The notes: generated from the sequence alone by a model not told the origin. A stretch of 64,000 nt of DNA from Haematobia irritans (GCF_050003625.1 NC_134397.1:279366070-279430069); one strand, 5' to 3'. Positions 36,226-48,215 are shown, counted from the first letter of the stretch. Numbers and translations are program-made.

Positions 36226-38412
36226 AATAATACTCCTTCTTTGTGTAAACTGAACTATACAATTATTCAGAATTTATATAGACGAGAAGACTAGCCCTAT
36301 TAATAAAATATATTTCATCAAATATGCCCGATTTTTTTTTAACTCATTGACAATATAAAAAAATCGTTAGACATAACTTTTCAAAGATCATTAGTTTATG
36401 AATTATAGCACAGAGATTGAAGCAGCTTTCGTTATTTCAGAAAAAATATATTATACCAGAAGGAGAGGGTCGGGTCGATATGAAACTTTCCGGCCTCGAT
36501 TAAAAAAGATAAATGTATGTATTTTGTGTCATGCTCAACTCTTTCAAAAGTTGTGGTGCAAACCAACCAACCGGACATCTATCCCACTCAGAAAATCATA
36601 TAACGAACTTCATTCACATATTCGCTTATTGAAATTTCCAGACTCTCCTTATGGACGATACACTTATAGTTTATATCAAACGATTTTTTTAACCTTCAGT
36701 GAAGGTACAAATTTATATGTATATCTGCCACAATTACCTTATTGTAGTTCACATCCCCGAAAGACATAACACCAGCTAACCGAAAAATTCTAAATGTGGT
36801 TTTGAAAAAAAAAACATAAAATGTCCCATGAAATTATATTCCAAATATATCCCAACTCCCCAACCCCCTTACGAGAAACATGGAATACATCGAAGATTGT
36901 ATGCCGACCTAGATGGGAATAACAAAAAAGTAGGAAACCTAGAAACTGAATCATAAACAAACGGGAACAAAGTAAGGGGTTGTTAATAATGACCATCTCA
37001 ATCCCATTAATTTACTCATCTAAAGTGGTCCCCGGGGACACCACTTGGGCTGTGATATATGAATGGCATGTGAAATATAGGCATCTCATCACCATCAGGG
37101 TATTACGTTTGAATGTTTTACAAAGCACGAGAAGGAGGGACGAAAACGTAAATTTAATTTCTCCATAAAATTATTTTTATGAAGGCTCATTTTTTATTGT
37201 TGAAAAAATAAACACAATATTGTGGAATGGCTAAAACTACAATAGATTTAGTCCACATCGAAATAGACTTGGCCGGGCAAGATTGAAAATAATATGCAAC
37301 TAAAAAATTTAAGATTCATACAAAACTACTTTTGAAACATTAAACTTTGAGTACTAAACCACTTGGAAATAATTTCGAGTTCAATGTGTTTGGCTCTTAC
37401 ATTCGGCAGCCCTTAATTTCGATTCCCCCTAACCATTCTACTACTCCTTTCAGCCCAGGAACAAGCTGATGATGTGTGACAATTTCACGCCTTTCAATTG
37501 AAATTTTCCGTAACCGAATATGTGTGTGCGTCTCCCCCCTTTTTCCATTTTTTTCTTAATTTCAAAATAAACTTTGAAAGACGAGTATATGAAAGAAAAA
37601 AAATAACACTAGCTGCCAGACGAAAACTATTCGAATATACATATCTTCAACCAAAAAAAAAAAAATTGGCTCAACAAAAAAATGAAAAGGAATGAATGGG
37701 ACATGTAGCCGCGTCGTTGGAACGCGTATAGATTTCAGCGCATTAAAATGCAGTAAAAAATAAATTTTCGTCTTTCTTAAACATTTAAGGCAGACATAAA
37801 TCAAAACACCCAAAGACAACAGGCCGACAAACGGACAGTCAGTGCAACACCAAATACTCGCTACAAGCAAATTAATAACAAAACAAAAAAAAAAAACTTT
37901 TGGCCAAAGTCTAATAAAATTTATTAACAATCCACTTACGAAGGCAAGGAAACGTCAAACTGGCTACGTGTATAGTTAGTGTCGAGACTGACATTATCGG
38001 TGTGATGCAACTGAAAATATTACCGCCACTGGGCGGACAACCCCACCTTTTGCTATGGGATCATCGTAATATGGGGAAATAGACCAATCGACTAACACCG
38101 TTATGCTTTAGGGGAGAAATACGAAAAACTAAATTAATTGGAATTTAATTTTGCCACTTCAAATTTATGTGGACAGGCCAATTTTTCTTGGGTCATTTTC
38201 ACACTTCATAATTCTTTCGGAAACCGACAGTTTTGTTTTTCTTGGTGGAAATTTTGCAGTTAGCATATGTTAAATTGCTTAAATGGAGATGGCATTGTAT
38301 CCATTCGCATGTACGAGGTACATCCGGAAAGTCTGAAATCTTACCGTTTATTCTCTTATGTACACGCACAAAATTAATTTCTTTTCGAGGAATCGCAACT
38401 TTAGAAACTCTA
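36226..38412. other. noncoding stretch without a recognised feature
   Basis: A 123-codon open frame at 36398-36769 has no motif, no splice context and ordinary AT-rich codons, so I do not call it a gene. Poly-A and poly-T runs are frequent at 37600-37930. Confidence 0.45.
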
Positions 38413-38726
38413 CACCAAAGAAAAAATTATGAGCCTATATACAAATTATTCATTTTTCAGAAACGAAATTTTAGACCAATGATTTTTTTCTGTTCCTAAT
38501 AAATTGATTTCTTTCAGGCCAAATAAAGTTCTTTGGGAACAAACTGGGCAACGGATGCAATAGGCAAAAATTTGCAACTTTACTAATAAAAGAAGACTTC
38601 GTTGATTTCGATACTCGATCGAATACTCTTATTTTTTTCTTTACAAAGAAGGTAAAAAGACAACTTTACCAAGGAAAAGTTTGTTGGTCAAAAATTTCGT
38701 TTCAGGGGAATGTATTTTTTTCTTTG
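38413..38726. mobile_element. possible TA-target MITE with CAAAGAAAAAA ends
   Basis: It starts CACCAAAGAAAAAATTATG after TA and ends ATTTTTTTCTTTG before TA (38727-38728). Internal GAAACGAAATTTTAGACCAA is shared with about 1540. The boundaries are less certain than for the other families. Confidence 0.45.
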
Positions 38727-39282
38727 TACAAAAGCTCGTAATTTTTCCTTTACGAAAGATTTTTTTTTTTAATTTTCCAGTTAAATTAAAATTGTATCTA
38801 CGATAAGCTTTTTGATCCATAAAACCTTTTTATTCTAAACGATTTCGTTCATATTATATACCTCAAATTTCATTATTGTCAGTTTTTGTTCGATCCAAAA
38901 ATTGTCGTTTGTAACAAAGAAAACAGACGTTTTCAACAATTTTTTTTTTCATTTTATTTAAATAAACTTTCTTCTTCTTGTGTGTGCAGTACACACAGGT
39001 CTAAAAATAGGCACGCTTGACGGTACGCATTACTACAGCACTATTTATGTGTTGATGAGTTCCAGTGTATAGTGCTTGGCTTACAAAACGGATAGTCCGA
39101 TTTTCTGTGCGTCTATAAAGATGAATATTTCCAACCAGTGTTGCCAGTATTGGGGATTTTTCCCCAAATTGGGAATATTTTTTCGTGAATGGGGCCGAAA
39201 TTTCTAAGTTGGGGATTTGGTAGGGAATTTTCATAAATTTGGGGATTTTTTCGAGAAATCTTTTTTAAAAAAAATTTATTTC

Positions 39283-39380
39283 TATAGGGAATTTTGTCAA
39301 AATTCTATTTCTATATATTAGACAATTTTGTCAAAATTTTATTTCTACATACGAATTTGTCTATAGAAAATTTTACCAAA
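39283..39380 (+). repeat. short run of the 29-bp AT-rich motif
   Basis: About three imperfect copies of the TTTCTATAG/AATTTTGTCAAAATT unit lie inside the outer hAT-like element. Another one or two fragments lie at 39538-39580. Confidence 0.6.
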
Positions 39381-40046
39381 ATTTTATTTCTCAATCAAAA
39401 ATTCTACCCATCTACAAAACAATAAAAAATCTACAATTTCAAGTAGACAACGTGTCTACCACCCAATTTTACTACTTGAATATTTAAAAGTAAATTTTCG
39501 TTCCTAAACATGTATAGAGCAGTTTCTCAAAATATTATTTCTATGTAGAAAATTTTGTCAGAAGTTTATTTCTATAGAAAATTTTTTAAGTAAAATCTAC
39601 CAAAACGTCAAAAATTCTACCAATCTACAAAACAATAAAAAATCTACAATTTCTGATAGAATTCTATCAGTTATGACAACGTGTCTACCACCCAATTCTA
39701 CTAGTTGAATATTTAAAAGTAAATTTTCGCATATAAATCAGGGATGGAAAATGCAGTACTATAGTACTTTTTTCAATACTTTTTCACCCCGGTCAGTACC
39801 GTAGTACCCCCGCGAATGATTTAGTATCTTTTGTGTAGACATTTTTTTTTTTGATATTAAAATATTTTGAGAAAGTCTTTATCAACCTTATTTGCTAAAA
39901 TTCTTTTACAAATTTGGCAAAACAGACAAGTTCATGCGGGAAGAAAATCTCGATTTTGTAAAAGCCATTGTAAAAAAACACGATTTTATTTAGTTTCAAG
40001 AATGTTTTAGTCAAAAAAAGCATGCGATTCTATATTATCGATTTTT

Positions 40047-40196
40047 TATACCCACCACCATAGAATGGTGACGGGGGTATAATAAGTTTGTCATTCCGTT
40101 TGTAACGCATCGAAATATCGATTTCCGACTATATAAAGTATATATATTCTTGATCAGGGAGAAATTCTAAGACGATATAACGATGTCCGTCTGTCC

Positions 40197-40238
<42 letters not shown>

Positions 40239-41801
40239 TGTAATCACGCTACAGACTTCAATAATGAAGCAATCGTGCTGAAATTTTGCACAAGCTCGTC
40301 TTTTGTCTGCAGGCAGGTCAAGTTCGAAGATGGGCTATATCGGTGCAGGTTTTGGTATAGTCCCCATATAAACCGACCTCCCGATTTGGGGTCTTGGGCT
40401 TATAGAAATCGTAGTTTTTATCCAATTTGCCTGAAATTTAAAATCTGGAGGTATTTTATGACCATAAAGAGATGTGCCAAAAATGGTGAGTATCGGTCCA
40501 CGTTTTGGTATAGCCCCCATATAGACCGATCTCCCGATTTTACTTCTTGGGCTTATAGAAACCTCAGTTTTTATTCAATTTACCTGAAATTTGAAATCTA
40601 GAGGTATTGTAGGACCACAAATACGTGTGCCAAAAATTGTGAGTATCGGTCCATATTTTGGTATAGCCCCCATATAGACCGATCTCCCGATTTTACTACT
40701 TGGGCTTATAGAAACCGCAGTTTTTATTCAATTTACCTGAAATTGGAAATCTAGAGGTATTGTAGGACCACAAATACGTGCGCCAAAAATTGTGAGTATC
40801 GGTCCATATTTTGGTATAGCCCCCATATAGACCGATCTCCCGATTTGGGGTCTTGGGCTTATAGAAACCGTAGTTTTTATCCAATTTGTCTGAAATTGGA
40901 AATCTAGAGGTATTTTAGGACCATAAAGAGGTGTGCCGAAAATGGTGAGTATCGATCCATATTTTGGTATAGCCCCCATATAGACCGATCTCCCGATTTT
41001 ACTTCTTGGGCTTATAGAAACCGCAGTTTTTATTCAATTTACCTGAAATTTGAAATCTAGAGGTATTGTAGGACCACAAATACGTACGCCAAAAATTGTG
41101 AGTATCGATCCATATTTTGGTATAGCCCCCATAAAGACCGATCTCCCGATTTGGGGTCTTGGGCTTCTAGAATCCGAAGTTTTTATCCTATTTGCCTGAA
41201 ATTGGAAATCTAGAGGTATTTTCGGGTCACAAAGAGGTGTGCCGAAAATGGTGAGTATCGGTCCATATTTTAGTATAGCCCCCATAAGAACGATCTCCCG
41301 ATTTAACTCCTTGGGTTTCTAGAAACCGTAGTTTTTATCTGATATGCCTGAAATTGTAAATATTCTGGTATTTTAGGCTCACAAAAACGTGTATCGGATT
41401 AAGTTTTTATCGGTCCATTTGGTAATGCCTCCATATAGACCGACTTCATTTCTTGAGGGTGTAGAAGGCGCACTGATCATGAAAATTGCTTGAAACTCAA
41501 TGTAAAATTTCCAGATTTTACTTCTACAGATTTAAGATTTCAAATCAAGACGTTATTTTATAATTTTCTTGCACACTTACAAGAGATGTTAATGATTCCT
41601 CTAAACCTCAAACAAAAATGGTTCTTATAAATCCAGAATCTGATATAGTCCTCATAGGTGAAATCTTTAAATTTATCTTCGGGTTGTGTCCTCAAGTCCT
41701 CAAGCCCTCCTGAAATTTCAAAGGAAACCCTAATATTTGGTTCATGGTGGTGGGTATTTAAGATTCGGCCCGGCCGAACTTACTGCTGTATATACTTTTT
41801 T
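40047..41801 (+). repeat. DINE-1-like repeat D with 153-bp tandem units
   Basis: The head is TATACCCACCACCATAGAATG, then ATAAAGTATATATATTCTTGATCAG and a GTCT microsatellite. The TAGCCCCCAT landmark recurs at about 40512, 40664, 40817, 40970, 41123 and 41276, a spacing of 152-153 bp, with diverged units before and after. The tail is GATTCGGCCCGGCCGAACTTAC. On the minus strand each unit is a 51-codon block starting MGAIPKYGPILTIFG and ending IGRSVY. There is no replicase. Confidence 0.78.
40186..40238 (+). repeat. GTCT tetranucleotide microsatellite
   Basis: About thirteen GTCT/GTCC units. A microsatellite at this place after the ATTCTTGATCAG motif is a usual feature of DINE-1-type elements. 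Confidence 0.9.
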
Positions 41802-42150
41802 TCGGTAGAAAATTTTCTCAAAAATTTCTTTCTTTTGTCAAAATTTTACTTCTATAGAAAATTTTGTAACAATTTTATTTCTATAGAAAATTTTGTAAAA
41901 ATTTTATTTCTATAGAAAATTTTGTAAAAATTTTATTTTTATAGAAAATTTTTGCAAAATTTTATTTCTATAAAAATTTTTTGCAAAATGTTATTTCTAT
42001 AAATTTTTTTTTGCAAAATTTTATTTCTATAGAATATTTTGTCAAAATTTTATTTATATAGAAAATTTTCTCAAAATTTTATTTTTATAGAAATTTTTGC
42101 CAAAACTTTATTTCTATAGAAAATTTTGTCAAAATTTTATTTTCTTGACA
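41802..42150 (+). repeat. 29-bp AT-rich tandem array, second site
   Basis: About eleven diverged copies of the same unit found at 19030-19530 (AGAAAATTTTGTAAAAATTT and TATTTCTAT words), directly after the tail of DINE-1-like repeat D. Confidence 0.85.
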
Positions 42151-42616
42151 ATTTTTGACAATAATCTTTCAGTGGAATTTTTGTTGAAATTTAGTAAAAA
42201 GTACCTTTTCGATCAAAAAATACCTTATTTGTACTTTCTTAAAAATTGTATTTTCCATCCCTGATATAAATACAAGGTGACCGAACTCCCATTTTCATAT
42301 TTCCAGCATATGGGAAAGGATCATCAGTCTCTTGGTGTTGTGGTTCGAAATCTTGATCTTATTGCAGCTTGCTGGATTTTAAAACATTTTAATTTTTAAA
42401 TTATTGCTGATTTTTCTACAGCAGAGCCATTTTCTTTATTTTTTCAAAAAAAAAACTTGTGAAAAATGTATTGGGGATTTTTGTGAGGAGTCTAAATTTA
42501 AGTTGGGGATTTTTGGGGACGATCATAATTTGGGGACAAGAGCCGGAAAAATACTGGCAACACTGTTTCCAAATACAATGTTTACATTGTAAATGTAAAA
42601 GAAAAATTCCAACGAT

Positions 42617-42931
42617 GCTTAGGTTAGGTTAGGTGGCAGTCCGATGTAACAGGCTCACTTAGACTATTCAGTCCATTGTGATACCACATTGGTGAACTTC
42701 TCTCTTATCACTGAGTGCTGCACGATTCCATGTTAAGCTCAATGACAAGGGACCTCCTTTTTATAGCCGAGTCCGAACAGCATTCCACCTTGCTTTGAAA
42801 CCCTCAGACATTTCTGAGGTGGGATAATCCACCGCTGAAAAACTTTTTGGTGTTCGGTCGAAGCAGGAATCGAACCCACGACCTTGTGTATGCAAGACGG
42901 ACATGCTAACCATTGCACCATGGTGGCTCTC
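42617..42931 (-). repeat. tRNA-derived SINE with 15-bp target duplication
   Basis: Same family as 20229-20549, with B box GGTTCGATTCC (42876-42866) and ACCTAACCTAACC tail. AAAAATTCCAACGAT is duplicated perfectly at 42602-42616 and 42932-42946. A 25-bp region within the body is missing relative to the 20-kb copy. It is not a protein gene. Confidence 0.92.
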
Positions 42932-42946
42932 AAAAATTCCAACGAT

Positions 42947-44846
42947 CTTCTTCGACATAAAATTTGGCTTTTGAAAGGACGATTTTTTTGCCAAGAATTT
43001 CCCACAAGTATATCACTATGAATTTTTATTCTATAAGCGTCTCAACAATTACTTTACCCAACCCAATTGCTACAAAGTTCATTTATAGTGCACAAAACTT
43101 TCAGAACGACCTTCCAGCCATATTAAAGAAGGAAGGAACAAGGACCGACAGCCAAAACCAGAAAGATACAATATAAATAGGCAAATATTTTATAGATTGC
43201 CTTATAACCAGCACATTTAAATGATGACACAACTACATTTACATTCCAATACCAATAGCCATACAAATACATTGGCTCATATCTCACATATCGAGTGTAA
43301 AAGGCTGTTAAGTAATATTTACGAAAAATGGGATCATTTCTTTAGCGATTGTTGATGTCGGTTCTGGAGGTGACTGCTAGCTGCTTGGTACACTGGTATT
43401 GTCGGTGTCTCTAGTGTCGTTATTGTCCATGTTGTCGATGTTGTCTGAAATAAAAACGGCCTCTCTCTCTTTTGGTTCGCTTGGCCGACCATCATCCTAA
43501 GACAGAAACCAGAAAATAGTCCAACAACATAAACGAGCAAACGACCACCTGACAGGGTGAAAATTTATGTTTGCATGTTTATCTATAATTTATATTTTTA
43601 TATATGAACTTCGCTGCTCCACTCTACTCCGCAATGCATAGCATACTATGACAGGAATAAACCGGCAGTAGCTATACCCAACAACAACAACAACAACAAC
43701 CAATGGTCGCCACAACTATTCATTCGAAGACCATTCCAAATTCTCACACAGAAACCACCAAGGGCCGAGTGGAAAAACTATGGGGAAGACCAGAAATGCC
43801 AACAACAGTGGCAATAGCTACAACAACATAGGCACTAAAGAAACAAACAGGCCGGCCGGAGAAGAAGATAAACTGTTTTTGAAGCCATAACTTATCCCAA
43901 AAGGTACGACAACAAAGATGACGATGAGTTCTGGATGAATGGATGTAGTGAGGTGTAGTGTAGTGTGGTTTGGTTTTGTTTGGCAAGAATGTGAGAGTGT
44001 TGGGTGTAAAACTAAAAGCGGTCACTTTAACATTTGCCTCTCATAAAGCTTGTGTTTCTGTCAACCTCAATGCATCCTTCCATTTCGTCCTTCAAATACT
44101 CACCACAAACAAACCCACACACCCCCTCTTCTACGCCTATAAGAAAAACACTCACTCATGTGTGAATTTTTGATGATAAAACCAGAAGTCAATATACATA
44201 AACTGCACGATATACAAACAACAAAATTCAAGCAAACTAAAAACCCAGACACAAAAGATATTGAAGGACATTCTTTTTTTTGGCATATGGATATTTCCAT
44301 GGAAATTTAATTTTTAAAAACACTTAAATTGTTTAATACACATAGCTTCTTAAAATGTGACGGACTCCCAGAGGGATTTTATGCGATGACAGTTCCATAT
44401 CTGGAAGTATGATCTTTAGATACACTACTGGAAATGGATCAAACTCAGAACTGGTTCCGGACTAGCTCCGAATTAGCAAGGTCTTGTCCCAGTTCTGGTC
44501 AAAACTTATGGAAGGGACTGGCCACTTTAACGTGCAACATGTCTCAAAAGTGTGCCATTCTTTATGACAATTTGCTTTAAAGAAAATATATAAAAATATG
44601 TACATAGATTTATTTTCCAACAAAATCTTCCAACTTTTTAGTGAACTTTATGTATGTGAATTATTTGACATACATAGTTAATATAGTAGATGTGATATAT
44701 AATATAAAAATGAACTCCAGACTTAAAACTTAAAACAGATAGATAATTCTAACAATTGTATTTCAGTAAATATGTAATTCGAAAAAGAGTAAAATATCAC
44801 AAGTGTATACAATTTAATAATTATTATGGAAATTTAAAAATGTATA
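42947..44846. other. noncoding stretch, mixed composition
   Basis: The 43300-44300 part is less AT-rich, with CAA/ACAACA runs near 43680-43700 and several open frames on the minus strand, but none has a motif or flanking splice logic I can defend. Confidence 0.4.
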
Positions 44847-45099
44847 CACGGATGAAAAAGACTGTTTTTCATATGTTTGGCTATAAACATTATATGTTTG
44901 GAACACAAATTTTTAAACACAATATTTTTAAGTGCAAGCATATAATGTTCATAAACTAGCATAACATGTTTGGGACATATATGTTAATATGTTAGAACAT
45001 ATTATGATGTTTGGGACATAAAATGTTTATAAATATAATATGCTTGGATGCAAACATATATTAATTTAGAAATAGCCTATAAACATATATGTGTTTAGT

Positions 45100-45300
45100 A
45101 GCTTGGAGCGCTATTTAACAGGGAGCGATATTGAATTAAGTTGGTGGTTGTTGCTTGTTATTACAAAATTAACATTTTATTTTTCCTTGGGCAATTGATC
45201 AGCTACTTCCTTGATCCTTACAAACTGTGTGGTCCGCTGTTCGAATCCCCGTCCGGCAAAAGGTAAAATTAAAATAAAAAAAATCATAGAATTGAATAAT
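45100..45300 (+). repeat. tRNA-derived insertion with pol III B box
   Basis: GTTCGAATCCC at 45239-45249, followed by CGTCCGGCAAAAGG, resembles the 3' half of a tRNA. The 5' half (around TTGATCAGCTACTTCCTTGATCC) is poorly tRNA-like. A SINE of a different family from the CCTAACC one is the likeliest source. Boundaries are approximate. Confidence 0.45.
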
Positions 45301-45410
45301 TTCTTCTACAATGTTTGTATTACAGAAAAAGGTGCTAAGAACTAAAAAATCTCGTGGAAGTGAGAAAGATGTGGGAGTTATACAATTGGGCAGAAACAAA
45401 ATTTTGAGCA

Positions 45411-45494
45411 TTCAGGTCGAAAACCTATGTTGTTAGCACCTATATTACCTGTTTATTTTCATAATTCGTTATGATTGTAAATATATAAATAAAT
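45411..45494 (+). mobile_element. possible 5'-truncated retroposon with 13-bp direct repeats
   Basis: AAAATTTTGAGCA occurs at 45398-45410 and 45495-45507. The 84 bp between them end in an A/T-rich tail (TAAATATATAAATAAAT), as in short non-LTR retroposon insertions. Confidence 0.45.
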
Positions 45495-46029
45495 AAAATT
45501 TTGAGCACAATATTGTTTGGGAGAATTTTTTTAAGCATATAATATTTTTGGGTGCAAAATGCTTCCAAACATATTTTATGTTCACATAATAACATATTGT
45601 TTTTTGGAAGACAACATTATTGAATTTGGATGCAAAAATACAAAATGTTTGGAACTTAGACTACCCAAACATATATTGTTTAGACTAATATGCTTTCAAA
45701 CATATTATATATTGGAAGAGATCAAACATGTTTGGGCAATACCCAAAAATGTATATGCTTGAAGCAAAATATGTTTGGGAGTATATGTTACAGAAGCGAT
45801 TTTTTATGAGCGTGTAGAAACGGCACCAGTTCTGAAATAGGTCGTCAATGGTAATTTTCACCAATTTCCCGCAGGGTGAACTCTAACTTTCCTTTGACCA
45901 GGACTTACAAATAATTGATCCGATTTATTTAAAAAATTTTGGTGGGTAAAATCATAGCATATCTCATTGTTTAATCTGGTCTTCCCTTGATCTTGATTTT
46001 TTGATAACTAATCGAAGTGAATAAAAAGA

Positions 46030-46180
46030 TTTTAATTTTTTTTTAATTTTTGTTGTTGTTTTTGATTTCAGCTTAAAACCATGCATTGACTAAACTACAA
46101 GTGTAGCTTAACCAACAGAGGAAAAGTATGTTTGTCAAATTTATTTGGGCAAAGCCCTATAGACTGCAAGACCAGTTCAT
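46030..46180 (-). repeat. inverted copy of the 28764-29095 repeat
   Basis: It contains GCTTAAAACCATGCATTGACTAAAC and GGGCAAAGCCCTATAGACTGC, the reverse of sequences at 28810-28840 and 29042-29065. Confidence 0.65.
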
Positions 46181-46494
46181 TAAACCCAACAATGAACCAC
46201 ACTTAAACCTTCCGGAAAAAGGTTTTACATGATAGCCGGCTTATGCCGGCTAATTTTTTTTTTTTTTTTTATTTTCACAGAAAATACGATTGCATAAATT
46301 TTGTTGGAAGTGTGATTAACTAAATTGAAGTTCAAAACTTGCCATGAATTACGAGCTACTTTTTTCTGTGTAGAAAGATAGCAATAGGCAAAAATATGCA
46401 TTTAGCTAATAGCTAGGCCATATGGTCCGCCAAAAATAAAAATATGAATTTGGTTGATAGCGTGAAATCCCCTTGTCACTTTCTCTAACACTAA

Positions 46495-47850
46495 CAAGTA
46501 AGGAAAGTCTAAAGTCGGGCGGGGTCGACTATAGTATGCCCTGCACCACTTTGTAGATCTAAATTTTCGATACCATATCACATCCGTCAAATGTGTTGGG
46601 GGCTATAAATAAAGGTTTGTCCCAAATACATACATTTAAATATCACTCGATCTGGACGGAATTTGATAGACTTCTACAAAATCTATAGACTCAAAATTTA
46701 AGTCGGCTAATGCACTAGGGTGGAACACAATGTTAGTAAAAAAAATATGGGAAACATTTAAATCTGAAGCAATTTTAAGGAAATTTCGCAAAAGTTTATT
46801 TATGATTTATCACTCGATATATATGTATTAGAAGTTTAGGAAATAGAAAATCAATTTTACAACTTTTCGACTAAGCAGTGGCGATTTTACAAGGAAAATG
46901 TTGGTATTTTGACAATTTTTGTCGAAATCAGAAAAACATATATATGGAAGCTATATCTAAATCTGAACCGATTTCAACCAAATTTGGCACGCATAGCTAC
47001 AATGGTAATTCTACTCCCTGTGCAAAATTTCAACTAAATCGGAGTTAAAAATTGGCCTCTGTGGTCATATGAGTGTAAATCGGGGGAAAGCTATATATGG
47101 GAGCTATATCTAAATCTGAACCGATTTCAATCAAATTTCGCACACATGACTATACTACCAATTGTACTCCTTGTGCAAAATTTCAATTAAATCGAAGTAA
47201 AAGATTGGCCACTGTGGTCATATGAGTGTAAATCGGGCGAACGCTATATATGGGAGCTATATCTAAATCTGAACCGATTTCAATAAAATGTGGCACATTT
47301 GACTACACTACTAATTGTACTCCTAGTGCAAAATTTCAACCAAATTGGGGTAAAACTCTGGCTTCTGGGACCGTATTAGTCCATATCGGGCGAAAGATAT
47401 ATATGGGAGCTATATCTAAATCTGAAACGATTTCAATAAAATTTGGCACACTGGACTATAGTACTAATTGTTCTTCTTTTGCAAAATTTTTAGCAAATTA
47501 GGGTAAAACTCTGGCTTCTGGGGCCATATAAGTCCATATCGGGCGTAATATATATATGGGAGCTATTTCTAAATCTGAACCGATTTCTTCCAAAATCAAT
47601 AGGGTTCTATTCTGAGCCAAAACACATACTTGTGCCAAATTTGAAGTCGATTGGACTAAAACTGCGACCTAGACTTTGATTACAAAAATGTGTTCACGGA
47701 CAGACGGACATGGCTATATCGACTCAGGAGCACACCCTAAGCATTTTTGCCAAAGACACCATGTGTCTATCTCGTCTCCTTCTGCGTGTTGCAAACATAT
47801 GCACTAACTTATAATACCCTGTTCCACAGTGTGGCGTAGGGTATAATAAG
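46495..47850 (-). repeat. DINE-1-like repeat E with 153-bp tandem units
   Basis: On the minus strand the head is TTATACCCTACGCCACACTG with a GGGTATTATAA partner, then GCAACACGCAGAAGGAGACGA, GAGTCGATATAGCCATG and TCCGTCTGTCCGTG, closely matching the motif order of INE-1/DINE-1. TATGGGAGCTATATC landmarks fall at about 46943, 47096, 47249, 47402 and 47555, exactly 153 bp apart. On the plus strand each unit is 51 codons starting MGAISKSEPISIK and ending IGRKIY. The distal end carries GTCGGGCGGGGTCGACTATA. Confidence 0.78.
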
Positions 47851-48215
47851 ACACACTTCATACTAAAAAATGCCGCGCAAAAGAAATATTTTTTAAATTT
47901 AGTTAAATTTGCTATTTTTCAAAAATTCCCATGTTCCTTTTCCTTGTGTCAACAGCATAGTGGAAATTTTATTTATTATTTATTTATTGTTTATTTTAAT
48001 CATACAGTAAATGTATGATAAAAAAGAAAAGGGAAAAGTAGCATTGGCTGCTAAGGCCATCAGCTATACAGTTGTATAAATTTAACAATAGTGTAATAGA
48101 TCTATATCTTAGATCTACAAGTACAATTTAGTCCAATTTTCGCACTGGTTTTGCGTACCTCACAGCCGAGTCTGAATACTAAATTGTTATATCTGCAATA
48201 CAACTTAATAACGGT

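Larger units (their letters stand above)
39739..42263. mobile_element. inner hAT-like element with perfect 8-bp duplication
   Basis: It begins CAGGGATGGAAAATGCAGTAC and ends with the inverse, ATTTTCCATCCCTG. ATATAAAT lies on both sides (39731-39738 and 42264-42271), a perfect 8-bp target duplication. CAGGG-type ends and 8-bp duplications are hallmarks of the hAT superfamily. No transposase is seen; the interior holds a DINE-1-like repeat and 29-bp units. Confidence 0.9.
39136..42565. mobile_element. outer hAT-like element, interrupted
   Basis: The ends are CAGTGTTGCCAGTATTGGGG and, inverted, the same CAGTGTTGCCAGTATT. The flanks are TTTCCAAC (39128-39135) and TTTCCAAA (42566-42573), a 7-of-8 match to an 8-bp duplication as expected for hAT. 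Without the insertion at 39739-42263 and one duplicate, the element is about 0.9 kb and noncoding. A related short copy is at 24096-24389. Confidence 0.8.
44847..45814. mobile_element. TA-target element with ACATATGTTTGG repeats, carrying insertions
   Basis: It starts CACGGATGAAAAAGAC after TA (44845-44846) and ends TTTTTTATGAGCGTG before TA (45815-45816). The body consists of degenerate AAACATATTATGTTTGG words. Foreign DNA occupies about 45085-45500, including a tRNA-like B box and a small retroposed piece. Confidence 0.65.

Noticed and set aside
36398..36769. 123-codon plus-strand open frame
   Set aside because: No recognised motif, no splice or promoter context and AT-driven codon content. 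It is compatible with chance.
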